A DNA stretch of 64,000 nt from Ostrinia nubilalis. Its lineage: Eukaryota > Arthropoda > Insecta > Lepidoptera > Crambidae. This document shows, one piece after another, positions 45,052 through 58,200 of the stretch (positions within the stretch are counted from its first letter, which is position 1; each line of letters opens with the position of its first letter). The notes under the pieces are model-generated. The model worked only from the letters and a program-made list of their open reading frames with translations. It had not been told where the DNA came from and made no database searches. A program made the translations under genes and the position numbers. The stretch spans positions 4,251,001 to 4,315,000 of the forward strand of contig NC_087100.1 in NCBI RefSeq assembly GCF_963855985.1, in the 5' to 3' direction.

Positions 45052-45716
45052 TGTAATTACATGTTAAAAAGGCATTTAAAGTTGAATTTTATTGGTGACG
45101 TTACACAGCCCAAACTAAATTTAAAAAAAATAATCAATCCTTATCTGTTTTTTACCCCCACCCCTGACCATTATCTGCTTATTCGCAAAACACGTTAATT
45201 ACGAGGTATGTGTAACTTCATTGTTGTTTTAAAGTCATGTGCTGATAGGAAAGAAAGGGTTTAACAGATTCTGAGAATAGATAACAATGTCACCTAACGA
45301 TAAAATCACTTTCTAGGACCGTAATCGACGCTTTTTCTAAAAAAAAGAACTAAAATACAATTACAAGAAGAGTCAATTTTAATTTTTTTTCGGAATCGTT
45401 TAACAGGCCAAGTTGCAGTTTGGAGCAGCTGGAAATAGCTTAGAATATTAGAAAATAATGCAGTTATACCGACCTAGGTTGTTTCAAGTCACGATCTGGC
45501 AGGTCTTCGGAGAAAATTAGTACTTTATGTCTCGTTTCATACAAAAAAAACACAAATTATTTTTTTTAAGCTAAAGTATCAGGTTTAGAGAAAAATGTGA
45601 TATGACATGTCGTGATGAGTGAGCAAAGGACTATCGATTGGCAATTTTTAAAATTCGATTTTCCGCAAAAAATCCCTATGTCCACTTTAAAGCCATTTCG
45701 ATCCACCGTGACACGG

Positions 45717-45838
45717 GTCTTAACGCAACGTTTATTAATGAGTTACATTATGTACTCACGGCTTGACGTTTCGGCTGCTATTCTGCAGCCGTGGTCACAA
45801 GCAGACTGGCTTGTGTCGCGGTAGCCACAATACTAGTT
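45717..45838 (-). repeat. Possible Penelope-like 3' remnant
   Basis: Reading the minus strand gives CCGCGACACAAGCCAGTCTG, CTGCAGAATAGCAGCCGAAACG, TCAAGCCGTGAGTAC and TAACTCATTAATAAACGTT. This string is common in lepidopteran genomes, and I associate it from memory with the 3' side of Penelope-like elements. There is no coding evidence here. Confidence 0.25.
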
Positions 45839-46342
45839 AACCCTATAAAGTGCATTGTGTGCATAAAAAATCACCTTATGATAAGTGTATAAAGTTCAAA
45901 TTTTGTTGGCAATATTTTTCAGAGCTTCAGGCTGTCAGGGCTGGTACGAGTTATGAATATTTAATAAGGCTGTATAGGGCTTCAAATTATTCTTAATTCG
46001 TAAATGTCACTCATTGTCTAGTTTCTAACAAGCGGTTCAGTGAAACCGGACGATAAGCCCCCATTTAGTTGTTCCCATCTATCATCAGTTATTGATCACT
46101 GCTGGATTTGTTACTTTGACAGTTTAAGGCACCTCGACTTGTGAGATATCGCCGGGTTTATTAGTTAACGTAATTGATTGGAACTATCGTTAGCTGATAC
46201 AAATTGCTATTTTAAAACTAGATTCTGACCCCTACCATGTCTAACTAAACTAGACAGCCATCTAATTTGGTTCATTATCAAACGGATAATGATCCGAATT
46301 AGATAACATACAATTTTTAGCCAAATTATATCTTGGCATAAT

Positions 46343-46483
46343 CATCATCATCATCATCATTTCAGCCATAGGACGTCCACTGCTGAACATAGGCCTCCCC
46401 CAATGCTTTCCATGTTGATCGATTGGTAGTGGCCTGCGTCCAGCGCTTCCCTGCTACCTTTACGATGTCGTCGGTCCACCTTG
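46343..46483 (-). mobile_element. RTE LINE tail with 12-bp TSD
   Basis: A clean insertion: TCTTGGCATAAT flanks it at 46331-46342 and 46484-46495. The minus strand carries the C-terminal frame end and a (ATG)n tail. At 141 bp it is a strongly 5'-truncated copy. Confidence 0.8.
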
Positions 46484-46543
46484 TCTTGGCATAATGTAAT
46501 TACGCATTACTTCCTACCAACCTATTTTGAAACTATAATATCC

Positions 46544-46683
46544 ATCATCATCATCATCATTTCAGCTATAGAAGGACGTCCTATAGCTGTTGAACATAGG
46601 CCTTCCCCAATGATTTCCACAATAGCCGGTTGGTGGCGGCCTGCATCCAGCGCCTTCCCGCTACCTTTTATGAGGTCGTCGTG
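46544..46683 (-). mobile_element. RTE LINE tail with 7-bp TSD
   Basis: It is similar in length to the copy 60 bp upstream and is flanked by AATATCC (46537-46543 and 46684-46690). An extra short inverted piece (GAAGGACGTCCTATAGCTG) modifies the GGACGTCC region. Confidence 0.72.
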
Positions 46684-47039
46684 AATATCCAAATTATGTC
46701 GGTTAATTATGGGAAAATATTTTATGCGAAACAAAATTATGCCAAAGATCTTTATTCCATAGTAGGGTTTGTTCCATGGAAGGGATCCCATTTAATCATC
46801 TAGAAAAAAAAGTGACGCAATAATAGTTTATCTTTGCCGTATAAAATCTATGGGTAAGCAATCCGTCTTTATCGTGCGCCCCGCGATCAAAAACTTGATC
46901 GAAAAATGTTTTATCCTCTAGGTAAATCTATTTCTTAAGTAGCAAAAATATAAATATGAATTTTTGTATCTGTTACTTCAGAAATGATGGGCTGCCCATA
47001 AAAATTTTCTACCATAATTCATTTAAATTACTTTATAGA

Positions 47040-47186
47040 CTGTTGGTTAGTAAACGATGCTTGCTTAAGTGAAGCAGCAAATCGAACGCACAGCGTTGAA
47101 TAGAGCTCTGTGATTGGTACACGTGTCACCCTGTGCGTCCACGCGCACTGTGAGACCTCATGGTAATGTTTGTGAATACGGGCGTA
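47040..47186. mobile_element. MITE family M2, copy 3
   Basis: This is a well-preserved copy with GATGCTTGCTTAAGTGAAGC, CACAGCGTTGAATAGAGCTC and GTTTGTGAATACGGGCG. The left terminus is altered (GTTGGTTAGTAAACG). Confidence 0.6.
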
Positions 47187-50100
47187 AGTAGGTATGTGAT
47201 AGCGATATGTGACTCAGTTATTTCTTGTTTGTTTTAGCCCGTTGACTCAGTAAATCATATTGGATTGTAATAGGAGTCCCTTAGATCATTTAATTATTTT
47301 GGCATCCAGGTATGCATTCCCAAATGCCAAAACGGGATCGTGCACGTTCCACACGCTTCACACTTGAGGGGCCCTGAGCAAAAACTCCTTTTTTAACGTT
47401 ATTGGCTGAGCGGACCTCTGTCAATGTCACTACGCAGGAGACAATGTTACGCTCCTTTTCACGCGGCTGCCTTGTTTTTGCGGCCACCTGCCACCCTGTC
47501 GCACTGCGAGATTTTTATTCTTATTCCGTTCCGTTTCACGTGACCAGTGTTCGTACTGGCCGGCAACAATCGATTACGGCCATGCGCTTTTGTTTTTAAA
47601 ACGCTAGCTTAATCTGTGCTCTGGGTTCAAAATAATAGTTTTTTGTAGTTATTCGATATTCAAATGTTGTTTTTCACGTTCTTTAATAATTTTGTAATGG
47701 TGTTGAATCAATACTGAAGTACTTACCGTGCTGAAGTCTACACAAAGTCAAGCATTTATCATTGAAATGTGAAGGTTGATATAAATTATTATTTTTGTAC
47801 AAATAATACTTAATCATTCAAAACTTAGGATTTAATGCCTTTCTTTAATATTCGAAATATACTTAAACGAATGGTTTGTTAAATTTTGGAAAATAGTAGG
47901 TAAGTATTTAAATTACCACAGACACAGTCGAAGAGCTTGTGAAAGGGTAATTTAAATAAAAGTTGATTACTTACTACATGATAAAATAACGATCCCATTG
48001 TAGCGTCCCATAAAAAGCGTTACAAAGTAAATCCTCTTAAATCCACCGCCGACTTTTTGGTCGACTTGACTGACATCCTTCATTGTCACAAAGCGACTTA
48101 CTGCGAATTAGTTTCCCCTAAAATGGAATTGCATCCCACCATTATTTCCACTTCCATTGTAAAAACGGAAAAACACGTGAAGCGGACTCTTTCTAATTTT
48201 AATTAATCGCGAAACAAAGTAGCCTCCCGGAAACGTTTTGAATAAAAGAATAATAATATCCACGATGGTGTGGGCCGATTCAAAAGGAGTAGCGATTGTT
48301 ATTGTTGTTCCGATTTCAAATGGGTTTTGATTGTCTTTTGTTAATTTAATATTCACATGATCGGGTTAAAAATATTTGGGAAAAACTTGACAGTTGTTAC
48401 TTATTTCGAAATTGCGTCACTGTTGTGGGGCAGACATCGCTTTTCGGGCCGTGCCGTGGGGTTTACCGTTTTTTTATTTATACAAGTACGCTTGGAAGTA
48501 AGTAAACTAAGATATACATATTATATTATTATTTAGTATGTAGCCTAACTAAGTAGTTAAGCCGTAAGAGTTTTTAAACCATTGCCTTGCACATTACCGT
48601 TTACCTTACCTAGAGAGCGCTCTACAAAATAAACATTTTACTATTTTCGTAAATTTATCTAAATTTTCTAGCTTATTGGACTATTCCCGCCTCTCGTTCC
48701 CACCGCTGCAACTCCTGTGTAGCCAGAGTCTACAGCTTGACGGCCACTAAAAACTCAACCGGTGAAGCTGAAGTTTTCTAGCTTGTGTGAAGAATATTTC
48801 AAACAACAAACCTCGCACCACACCCCACAGGGCAAAGGCCAGTGAAGAATGACGCAGCCCGACATCTGTCCTAAGTTGTACACCTTTAATTAAACCGGGA
48901 CTATGAACTTTCTAACTTACGTTCCAGAAAATTACGAAATAAATCCAGTCTGGTCGTACTTATTCTGAAGATGTGACCTTTAATCTAATTCACATAATTA
49001 GGTAAAAAAGTTTAGAGAAGTAATGTAGTTAAAAGCTAAAAAGAAATGTAATTGTATGAAATTAAAGTTACAATTAAATTAGCAGGCTTGTTTAATATTA
49101 CTTATTTAGTTGCCATACTTTTTCAAAGAGCCTTATTTAAGGAAAAGATGAGACAATATAATTATTTTCTAATGTAATAATAATTCAGAAATCACGTATG
49201 ATAACGAGCAATGTAACATTTTTCGTAATATTCGTTAAATAATCGGTATTAAATTAGAAAACAAAAGAAATCTGTAAACATGACGTTTCACTTTCCCGCC
49301 AAAATAGAAAAAGAAACCCATGTAATTCCACAATAAAAAAAAAATTAAAAAAAAGGACGCAGCGAGAACGTCATTTGAAAAATCGATGTGCAATTATTTG
49401 ATAAAATCGTGTAACTCCGTATGGGCGTAATTCAGTTCTATATTATACTTCTTGATGATCAATCAAGTGCGGCGACACCTCGCTCATAACGAGTTATTAT
49501 GGAGACAAAGAAGCCAAAGACGCAAGGGCAGAGTCATCGATCATTCCATGACACGGAACAGGACAGATAATGTTTTCAGTATTCATTTTTTAAGCATCAT
49601 TGCTACGGGCAATTAAGAATCTTATGATTTATTTTTTTTTACTTTTTATTCATGAATTTTCTAATTCTAAGTTCTTGTAAAGCTAATTTTGTCGTCATTA
49701 AGATTCTGGATGGGGGGGGGACCTACAGATAAAGAGAATAAAACTATCCAGCCAACCAGGAGGTTATTTTGGTTTTTCGACTTAAAGTCTCTCTTAAAGA
49801 TTAGTTGTCCTGACAAATCTATTATAAGAAGCACTCCAACTACTCTAATAATATCCTCTAATAACTCCAAAGTACTAAAAGAACTTAAGATTTAAATGTC
49901 TACGTCTAGGCGAAACCGTACTCCAATGATTGCTTCCAGTAACTTTATTCAATCAAACATATTACATTTCCCTCGGAATTTCATCTACGAGTTATCACAT
50001 TCAATTGTAATACCTCCTGATCAAACAGCGAATGTTCAAAAACTAATTTTCCCAAAGCAAACCTATCATGGCGTTTCCAGCAAGAACAGGTGAACGAACC

Positions 50101-50561
50101 CAGCTCGATATGCTTAATAAATCTTCTACAAGTCTTGGATTTTTACTTTTTGATTTGCTTAATAAAGTTTGCAACGATACTATAGTTTTCAATTTCAAAT
50201 ATTGAAAGAAAATTACATTGTCTATGACTTTATAACGCCGATAGTAAAATTGGATTCTAAGAATCACACAATATAAATTTTTCAGAGCTAATAAACTCAA
50301 CTTTTAGTTATTTGGTTTTCTGTCGTGTGGGTTGTAACAACTGAGTTCAAACTAAGTTACTTTTTCTGCGTAAAAATAATAATAAAACAGACACCAAAAA
50401 TAAGAAACTTGAGATTTCAGCTTACCACAAAAGTTTTTTATTTGTACTCGTATACAAAATGTATTTACTCAAAAGCAAAGTTGAGAAAATCTAATAAATA
50501 GCAAAAATAGATCAGATACCTATTTAACATGAATCTAAATATATATATTATAACTCAAAGG

Positions 50562-50640
50562 TGACTGACTGACTGACTGACTGACTGACTGACTGACATA
50601 GTGCTCTATCAACGCACAGCCCAAACCACGGGACGGATCG
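50562..50640 (+). repeat. (TGAC)n microsatellite and Helitron H2 5' part
   Basis: About nine TGAC units (50562-50597) are followed by CATAGTGCTCTATCAACG and CACGGGACGGATCGGGCTG. In lepidopteran genomes this is the usual start of the Helitron-like family whose 3' ends appear at 17333, 43071 and 54468. This copy loses homology soon after. Confidence 0.45.
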
Positions 50641-51662
50641 GGCTGAAAGGACAATGTTCGTTCTCCATACATTGTTCGCCTAAAGAACCAACAATTTTGA
50701 CATATTACTACCCGAAAGCGAAATAATACGATTCTGTGTGTAAGAACAACGATTCCTGATGGACACTTGCCATAAAATTAATGATTAAGAATATTAAATC
50801 ACACCGATTTTATAATATGTCGTTTATGACAACATGGCGTCTAATGTATTGTGTGAATGTATGAACACCGATTCGCGAAAAATGTTTTGTATTGTCGTCA
50901 CGCCGAGTCGCAGCCAAATAGTATAAAATAATAGAACAAGTTTTAGAAATACAACTCGGCATTCCACTTTTACAATATGCCCACATATTGCACGTAAATA
51001 AACAACATGAATCGTAGGTTGTTTCCACCCTTGTCATCTGACACATGAAATAAACTCCTATTGTATTATAGATATCGAAGCCGAATCGTATATAATAATA
51101 GAATGGGTTTTGGAGATCACTCGGGGTTCCACTTTTATAAAATACCTACATATTACATAAAAATACCACGAATCATGAGTTTTCTTTTCACCATTTACAT
51201 CTGACACGAGATAACAAACTCCTATCTCCATGACTACCATCGTAGTCTATGCCAAAGACTACAATATTTTAAGCAAGAAGTTTCAAACCTTAGCGGCTAC
51301 GGTAACCCCTGGGCCACATACATCATGATAACATTCGGTCGACACCGGAACGTAGTCTTGCGATTATGCAAAAAAGCATCGTATTCTAGTGCGGCTATAT
51401 CACGTTCAACCGGGGTTTTAATTCGACTAAAGTCCTGACTAAAGACTGGAAGAAAATACGCCGCATTGTATGAGCACTTCGTGTTCGTTAAAGCGGCTTC
51501 AGATCTAGAGCCCACATAGTTTTCTTTCCAATAATATCCGCAAGTAGCGCTGCATGATCTTTACAACAAAAACGGCAATAGTTATTAAGGTGCCAAAATT
51601 ATATGATTACTTTGGCACGGTATTATACACGTTCGAAGATTTGTCATTTTCATTCATTTCTT

Positions 51663-51808
51663 CATCATCATCATCATTTCAGCCACAGGACGTCCACTAC
51701 TGAACATAGGCCTCCCCCAATGACTTCCACATCGCACGGTTGGTAGCGGCCTGCATCCAGCGCCTTCCCGCTACCTTTATCAGGTCGTCGGTCCACCTTG
51801 TGGTGGGT
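51663..51808 (-). mobile_element. RTE LINE 3' fragment, (ATG)n-tailed
   Basis: The minus strand encodes TRWTDDLIKVAGRRWMQAA, then NRAMWKSLGEAYVQ. This is the best-preserved C-terminus in the window, followed by the (ATG)n tail (plus strand TCATCATCATC at 51662). Confidence 0.7.
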
Positions 51809-52001
51809 TGACATTGCAGAATATGACTTTTGATAGGTTCATCATAGAATTCGGCGGGGATATCCTCACGGAGGAAGTTCGTAAAAGGGCGGAACAAGAT
51901 CTTATAATAATGCAAGGCCGAAGCTGTTACGCGCGTGCTCCTACGTGTAATCCGGCGAGTATGCAATAAATAGTAATGTCTGGTAAATAGTGGTAATACG
52001 T

Positions 52002-52250
52002 ATCGTTCGTTCGTTCGTTTCAGCCGAAAAGACGTCCACTGCTGGACAAAGGCCTCCCCCAAGGATTTCCACGAAGACCGATCCTGCACCGCTCGCATAC
52101 AGGCACCTCCCGCGACCTTCACCAGATCGTCGGTCCACCTAGTGGGAGGCCTGCCCACGCTACGTCTTTCGGCTCGTGGTCGCCACTCAAGAACTTTCCT
52201 GCCCCAGCGGCCATCAGCTCTACGAGCTATGTGCCCCGCCCCGTCTATGT
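52002..52250 (-). mobile_element. RTE LINE 3' fragment, (CGAA)n-tailed
   Basis: The minus strand gives GRPPTRWTDDLVKVAGG, then RSSWKSLGEAFVQQWTSF, preceded by a longer stretch of LINE sequence than in other copies. The tail is TTCGTTCGTTCG on the plus strand (about 52003). It shares its C-terminus with the (ATG)n-tailed copies but has a different tail. Confidence 0.68.
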
Positions 52251-53522
52251 CTGTATGCGCTACGATTACAGGGTATCATTTTGCATAGTCGCAAGACTTC
52301 ACTCCTCTGCTGTCAAATCAATGTCGCATAATGTTATCGCAATGTGTGTGGCCCTTGGCCAAATCACAGAAGCCTATGCGAAGAAAGAGCACTTGAATGA
52401 CAATAAAAATCAGGGTTACCATTTTATAAGATTTCCTCACTATTGAGGGTAACAAAGTAACATTAATAATCTAGCCATTAATTACATTTATTACCTATAC
52501 GAGAAAGTAAAGCAACATGCGGTTTTATTTTAATTTGTAAAATATTAAACCCCTCATATTTGTAACAGTTTGTTCCAAGTTTAGTTTTACTGTTTTGTTA
52601 ACAGTATTGCTGTTTCAGCTGTCACTGTGAAGCTTTGGGAAAATAAATAAATAGAAAAAATATTAACATAAATATTTATTTAAGTTTTTATGTTCATTAT
52701 CATAATATGCCAATTTAAGTTACACTGTGTGACAGTCTTTGACACTAAACAATCTCTTCAGCTTAATAATACCTACCTACAGGGCGTTTTTATAGTTACT
52801 CTTGCTGATGAAACAAGAAGGGTTGATTCTACTACTGAAATACAACTACTTTTCTTACAGGACCAATATCAAATTCTCAAAAAAATTCACATCCTCGTGA
52901 TGGTGATAATTTCTATGGAGAGGTTTTTTTTATATTCGGTCTCTTGGGATAAGTTATTCCATTTGAGCAGTAGAATTAATCCTTTTTATTCGATCACATA
53001 TAAAAACAACACAAGTGTTTAGGAAAACTTCTTCTTTGGTATGGTATCACTACGGAGTTATAATGTCGGCAACTCTGTATCACTGACTTGTAACTTTCAA
53101 ACAGCATGAATAATAAGGGCACCACATTGGTTTTCTTTCTGAAAAAAGGCTTTCAGTTTTAGTACTAACCCTTTAGCACTATTTCATTGAAATAAAAATA
53201 CAATAAACGCACAGAAGACTGAAATTGAGTCAACTGACGTGACATTTATAATTTGTTGACATTATGACAGTTTGACAAGACTAGGGATTGAAAAAGTTTT
53301 AATTGAAAAAGTAAAATGACAATTTATTAAAACGATTCACATGGATATAATCGATTAAAAATATTTATAAAATGTTCTGATACTTGCCTGTAGCGATTAT
53401 CCAATCCTGGTTTCTACTGAAAAACTACCTCGTGGCAAGATTTTAATAAAATAATAAAATCTTTATCTTCTCTTTCACAATCTATAAAAGTTCATTTGGT
53501 CTATTATTATACATGTGCTATG

Positions 53523-53703
53523 AATGAGGGTTTTCGCGATTGAAAAATCCGCGAGATGGCAATACGTAGACGCGAGGTCCAAATGCTGCATGATTGGTGG
53601 ATATCTGTCAATGTCATGTCAAAAATAACCAATCATGCAGCATTTGGACCTCACGTCTACGTATTGCCATCTGGCGGATTTTTCAATCGCGAAAACCCTC
53701 ATT
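53523..53703. mobile_element. Long-arm palindromic MITE
   Basis: AATGAGGGTTTTCGCGATTG and about 75 bp following are mirrored nearly perfectly at the right end, leaving only about 30 bp of loop. The arms differ at a few bases (for example CGCGAG against CTGGCG), so this is an aged element rather than a new snap-back. Confidence 0.7.
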
Positions 53704-54344
53704 GGCATAGATTATGAGAGACTGGCAATTATACTAGGTTGATATCAGGTGATCCGTCTGCTCATTTGCCTCCTGTCACATAAAAAAAATATATATATGT
53801 TTCTCACACTTCAACTGGCATTGGATTCAACATCGGATTCTGACACTTTTACAGTTATGATACCATGAATATCAGTTTATGGTCCTAATTATTTTTATTT
53901 TATTTACGACCTTCGACCAGTTGGACACTTTAGATATCTTCTTGTAATAGTGTCAAACTGTCAATATCTTTTTAGCTTTTAACGCAAATCTAGTCTTCAA
54001 AGCAGTTTAATCGATTTATTTTATTTTCAAAATCGATATTTTATTGTCTATGATGGCCGCAGGAACATCACTATACATGGACTCCCAGCAATAAAGTACG
54101 GTAATGCCTCGTACAGATTTTATCGGCAAAAATTATGGAACTTGATAGGTTTTAGACCATGCCACGCACCAAAACGTCCGGAAGTTGTAATAGTATTATA
54201 GAATAAACGTTAAAAGACTTATTTATTTAATTTTTCAATGCTTAAGTGTCCATTAGAATGAAAGGGTGCTTAATGTATTAAAAAAAATAGAAAATAATTA
54301 TGATGGGTTAATGTTTTTGGGCGGTTTTTTAGGCGGTTTCTGAC

Positions 54345-54468
54345 AATGTCCTTTGGCATGCAGGTAGATGTTATGACGTAGGCATCCGCTAAGAAAGGAT
54401 TTTACGAAACTCCACCCCTAAGGGGGAAAACAGAATCCACGCGTACGAAGTCGCGGGCGGCCGCTAGT
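54345..54468 (+). mobile_element. Helitron-like family H2 3' end, copy 3
   Basis: TTTGGCATGCAGGTAGATG, GGCATCCGCTAAGAAAGGA and CCACCCCTAAGGGGG lead to CGCGTACGAAGTCGCGGGCG and then GCCGCTAGT. The final hairpin plus CTAGT is a Helitron-type terminus. Confidence 0.6.
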
Positions 54469-55262
54469 AAAAATATATTAGCGAAATAACAAAACATAAT
54501 GAACGTAGTAGAAAAGTTTTCGAATTGCCTCGCATCCTCTTGCTCTTGCCTCACATATCTTTTTCTTACTTTTCTTGTCTTGTATGGTGTACAATAAAGT
54601 GTGTTCTATCTCTATCTATCCTCTTGCTTGATCTATGAATTACATTCTCCTAAATACAAAGTGGTCTTAAGTAGCGATGCAATGACAATGACCGAGGGCG
54701 ACGCTTAATTACCATAATGGAAACTCAAGTAAATGTTTTTCACCTTTATCTTTTTACTTCGTGGCGTTTACAAAGTATCCACTCTACGCCCACCCGAGAG
54801 AAAGTAGGCACAGGGCCAAGATGGTACTGATTTTATTAGTTCATGTCAACAAATTTCGTTAGTTGTGAATTAAATGACACTAATGATTACGCGTAGTGTA
54901 GGAGACGATTCTTAAAGTAAACGATCCAGGACCAAGTGTTTTATTTAACAAAAGTTTGAAATAACTACGATGGTGGACTAGTTACCCAACTGCACAAGAA
55001 TGAGAGTTATTTTGTAAGTAAAGTAAATGCAATACTTAACTTATAATGTTACATGCCGACTGCTGAGTATTGTGTCTTTTCAGTGTAACGCGTTATTTTT
55101 AATATGTTTTGATTAAACAATTTTCTTCTTTTTTCTATGCCAATAAAAGATTGAAATCCATTTAACTTTTATTCTACGTTATTTTTATGTTCCTGTTACT
55201 AAAGACACCACTAATATTTAGCACACTAAATTTCTAAGCTGCAGTGCGGTTACTATATCTCC

Positions 55263-58200
55263 CCCAAGTAACATTTTACTCCATTTAAGAGTTCACATTT
55301 AGTTCCAATGTGTACTTAAAGCATTAGTACAGTTCACTCGTGATGTATAAGCTGTATTATTGCAATTAATTACACCTATACCTGTCTAAGGGACTTATAG
55401 GAGTGTAGACTAGTGTAGAGTTATACTTTTATACGATTGTTGGTGTTATAATACTCTAACAACTATCCTTTAGTCAGCCATCTGACTAAGAGCATTATAG
55501 GAGGGTAGAGATACGGCAACCGCTGTTTAACGGCCTACTTGTACGATGTTATAGAGCTAGCATTTTAATAGAACACACGTGGTCATTTATAAAGCCAAAG
55601 GCTGTTATGTTTACTTGTTTTAGACTGTTATACAGCTAGTAGCTGTAGTAGGACTTGTTTGTGATAATTAAAATAACCTTTTTTACTATCTGTACAAAAG
55701 TGTTTCAATGGTTCGCATGTACACTGTAGGCTGTTAAAAGGACTATATGTGTTGTCCATTAACATCAATAGCAGTTTATTTGTCCACAAGTACTACTCTT
55801 ATTTGCTTTAAGCTGAACACGAATGTGAATGTGATATTCTATTACACATTTCCCCAAGCCTGTTTTTAGTTGTTCATGGTGGTTCTGTACATGATGCAGA
55901 GGAAAATATTATGCCTGAAATTTCCCTTCAAAATATACCAGATATCAGAGTGTGATGATTGCAGTTCTTGTGATAGTGAATACCATTTTGATTTGGACAA
56001 TTATTTAACCTTTCGCAAAAAAAAATAAGAACATGGGCTATTGAAAATCGTATTCCTCATTCCGCTTTGAATAAATTGTCAAGCATAATAAACGAATTTA
56101 AACCGGGAACACTACCGTCTGATGCTTTAGGTATTCATACTTGACTATTAGTACCTGGGCTAGGCGATTTAACGGACATTAATAATTTTTATTGCGGATC
56201 TCTAAAATTTCAGTATTTGAAAGAATTAAAGATACACAATTGACCTGAACTAGGTACATCTTAAAGCTGTACATAAGTTCACATTAGAATAAATTTATAG
56301 AAATTAGCGCTGTAGTGGTACAAATGTGGAACTTCATATAGATAACAGCATTCTAACAGAACACATGTGAACCTAATATACGCTCACCGCATTAAATTGG
56401 AGTTATAACAGTTCACATAGCCGTATTTCATTTCCACCATTTTGTTCTACATAACCTAAAATATTTACCAAATAAATCTCCAAAATTAATGCAGATTTAT
56501 CACAAAATTCGCAGATAGAGCGATTGAGTTTTGGTTTCATGTTATAATTAATTACCGTAATATAATTATAATGCCAATCCAATATCAAAAACTGAAAATT
56601 GTAGATTTCCTCTCAGCCAGTTTTAAATATTTTAAAATGAATATCGCGTTTTTACAGAGGCGCGTAAATATTTTAGCTGTAAATATGTATTAGTCCAGTC
56701 AATGAATGCCTTAACGACGGTGTAGAGAGAAATCCATGGAACACAATTTCTGACCTCGGGACTTTATTTAGCCTAGTTAGGTGGTGAACATAGCAAAAGT
56801 CCCCGCCCTTAGCCCTTGAGCCGGCAGGGAGAGGGGGGTTTAAAGGTACCACTTTTCGGTTTTTCGCTTAATCCTCGGAAACTATGCGTCCTAGTGACAT
56901 GACTACTATGAACCAAAAAAAGCTTATTCAATTTGCTACAGGCGAGACCGTCAAGTTTTTCTATATCTTGTATAGTTTTTGCGGCATTTGCTCTAGAAGG
57001 TCTGTAAAATTGGAAATTTAATTTTTGTCTTACATGTTCCTATCAGGAGAAAATCGACTAAATCAACATTGAGCAAACACTATAGACATGCGGGAGCATG
57101 TTAAGCCTAGTTCCAGGGAGGGGACTGCACCGTGCGTATATTTAGACGAACCAATTGGAGCCACTTTTGACTCCTCATCATTCAAAAACTACTGTGCATT
57201 AACTCTTCAAATTTGGCTCATGTATTGAGACTTGCAAGATATACATGAGCTTTAAATTTCATAAATATACCTCAAACGGTTATTTAGGTATTGACGTTCA
57301 AAAATCGACATTTAGAACACTAAAATCTATCTCTCACCTGTGAAATGTTAAAATTTGCTGATTTTTTATTTGTTCCTTTGTATTTACATAACTACCTTTC
57401 TGGATGCCAAATTTGAACCTTCGAGGTCATCTGGAAGTGGTTAGAATTTGGTCTATAGGTCAGACATGTAGATTTTTGGACGTCAATACCTAAAGAACCG
57501 TTTGAGGCATATTTATGAAATTTGAAGCTGATGTATATCTTGCAAGTCTCAACACATGAGCCAAATTTGAAGTGTTAATGCACAGTAGTTTTTGAGTGAT
57601 GAGGAGTCAATAGTGGCTCAAAGTGGTTCGTCTAAATATACGCACGGTGCAGTCCCCTCCCTGGAACTAGGCTTAACATGCTCCCGCATGTCTAGAATGA
57701 TTGCTCAATGTTGATTTAGTCGATTTTCTCCTGATGGGAACATGTAAGACAAAAATAAAATTTCCAATATTACAGACCTTCTAGAGCAGATGCCGCGAAA
57801 ACTATACAATTTATCAAAAAAGTTGACTATCTCACCTGTAGCAAATTGAATATGCTTTTTTTGGTTCATAGTAGTCATGTCACTAGGACGCATAGTTTCC
57901 GAGGATTAAGCGAAAAACCGAAAAGTGGCACCTTTAAACCCCCCTCTCCCCGCCGGCTCAAGGGCTAAGGACGGGGACTTTTGCTATGTTCACCTCCTAA
58001 CTAGTCTAAATAAAGTCCTGAAGTCAGAAATTGTGTTCTACAGTTTTCCATCTATAATGCTTTATTGACTGGACTATATACATTTCACGATAAAGTTGCA
58101 TTCCCAATGGCATTAACATTATTAAGTATTTAAAACCCGTGTTATTATTTGCATAAATGATTATCCGCCCGAGTTGTTTCCCTCTTGGCACTCACGTACA

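Larger units (their letters stand above)
41059..45710 (-). mobile_element. Transib-type transposon with doubled 5' end
   Basis: The termini begin CACGGTGGATCGAAA, the Transib consensus, whose CACGGTG start resembles the V(D)J heptamer. ACACG flanks both sides (41054-41058 and 45711-45715), the 5-bp duplication expected of Transib. The arms 41059-42204 and 44792-45710 are inverted copies of one end. After setting aside 227 extra bases in the left arm, both are 919 bp. Each holds a broken N-terminal transposase frame. The DDE core is absent, so the element is not autonomous. A TA-flanked transposon is nested between the arms. Confidence 0.82.

Noticed and set aside
51697..52158. Open frame of 153 codons on the minus strand as one gene
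   Set aside because: It joins two separate LINE tails through unrelated DNA. The two fragments are annotated individually.
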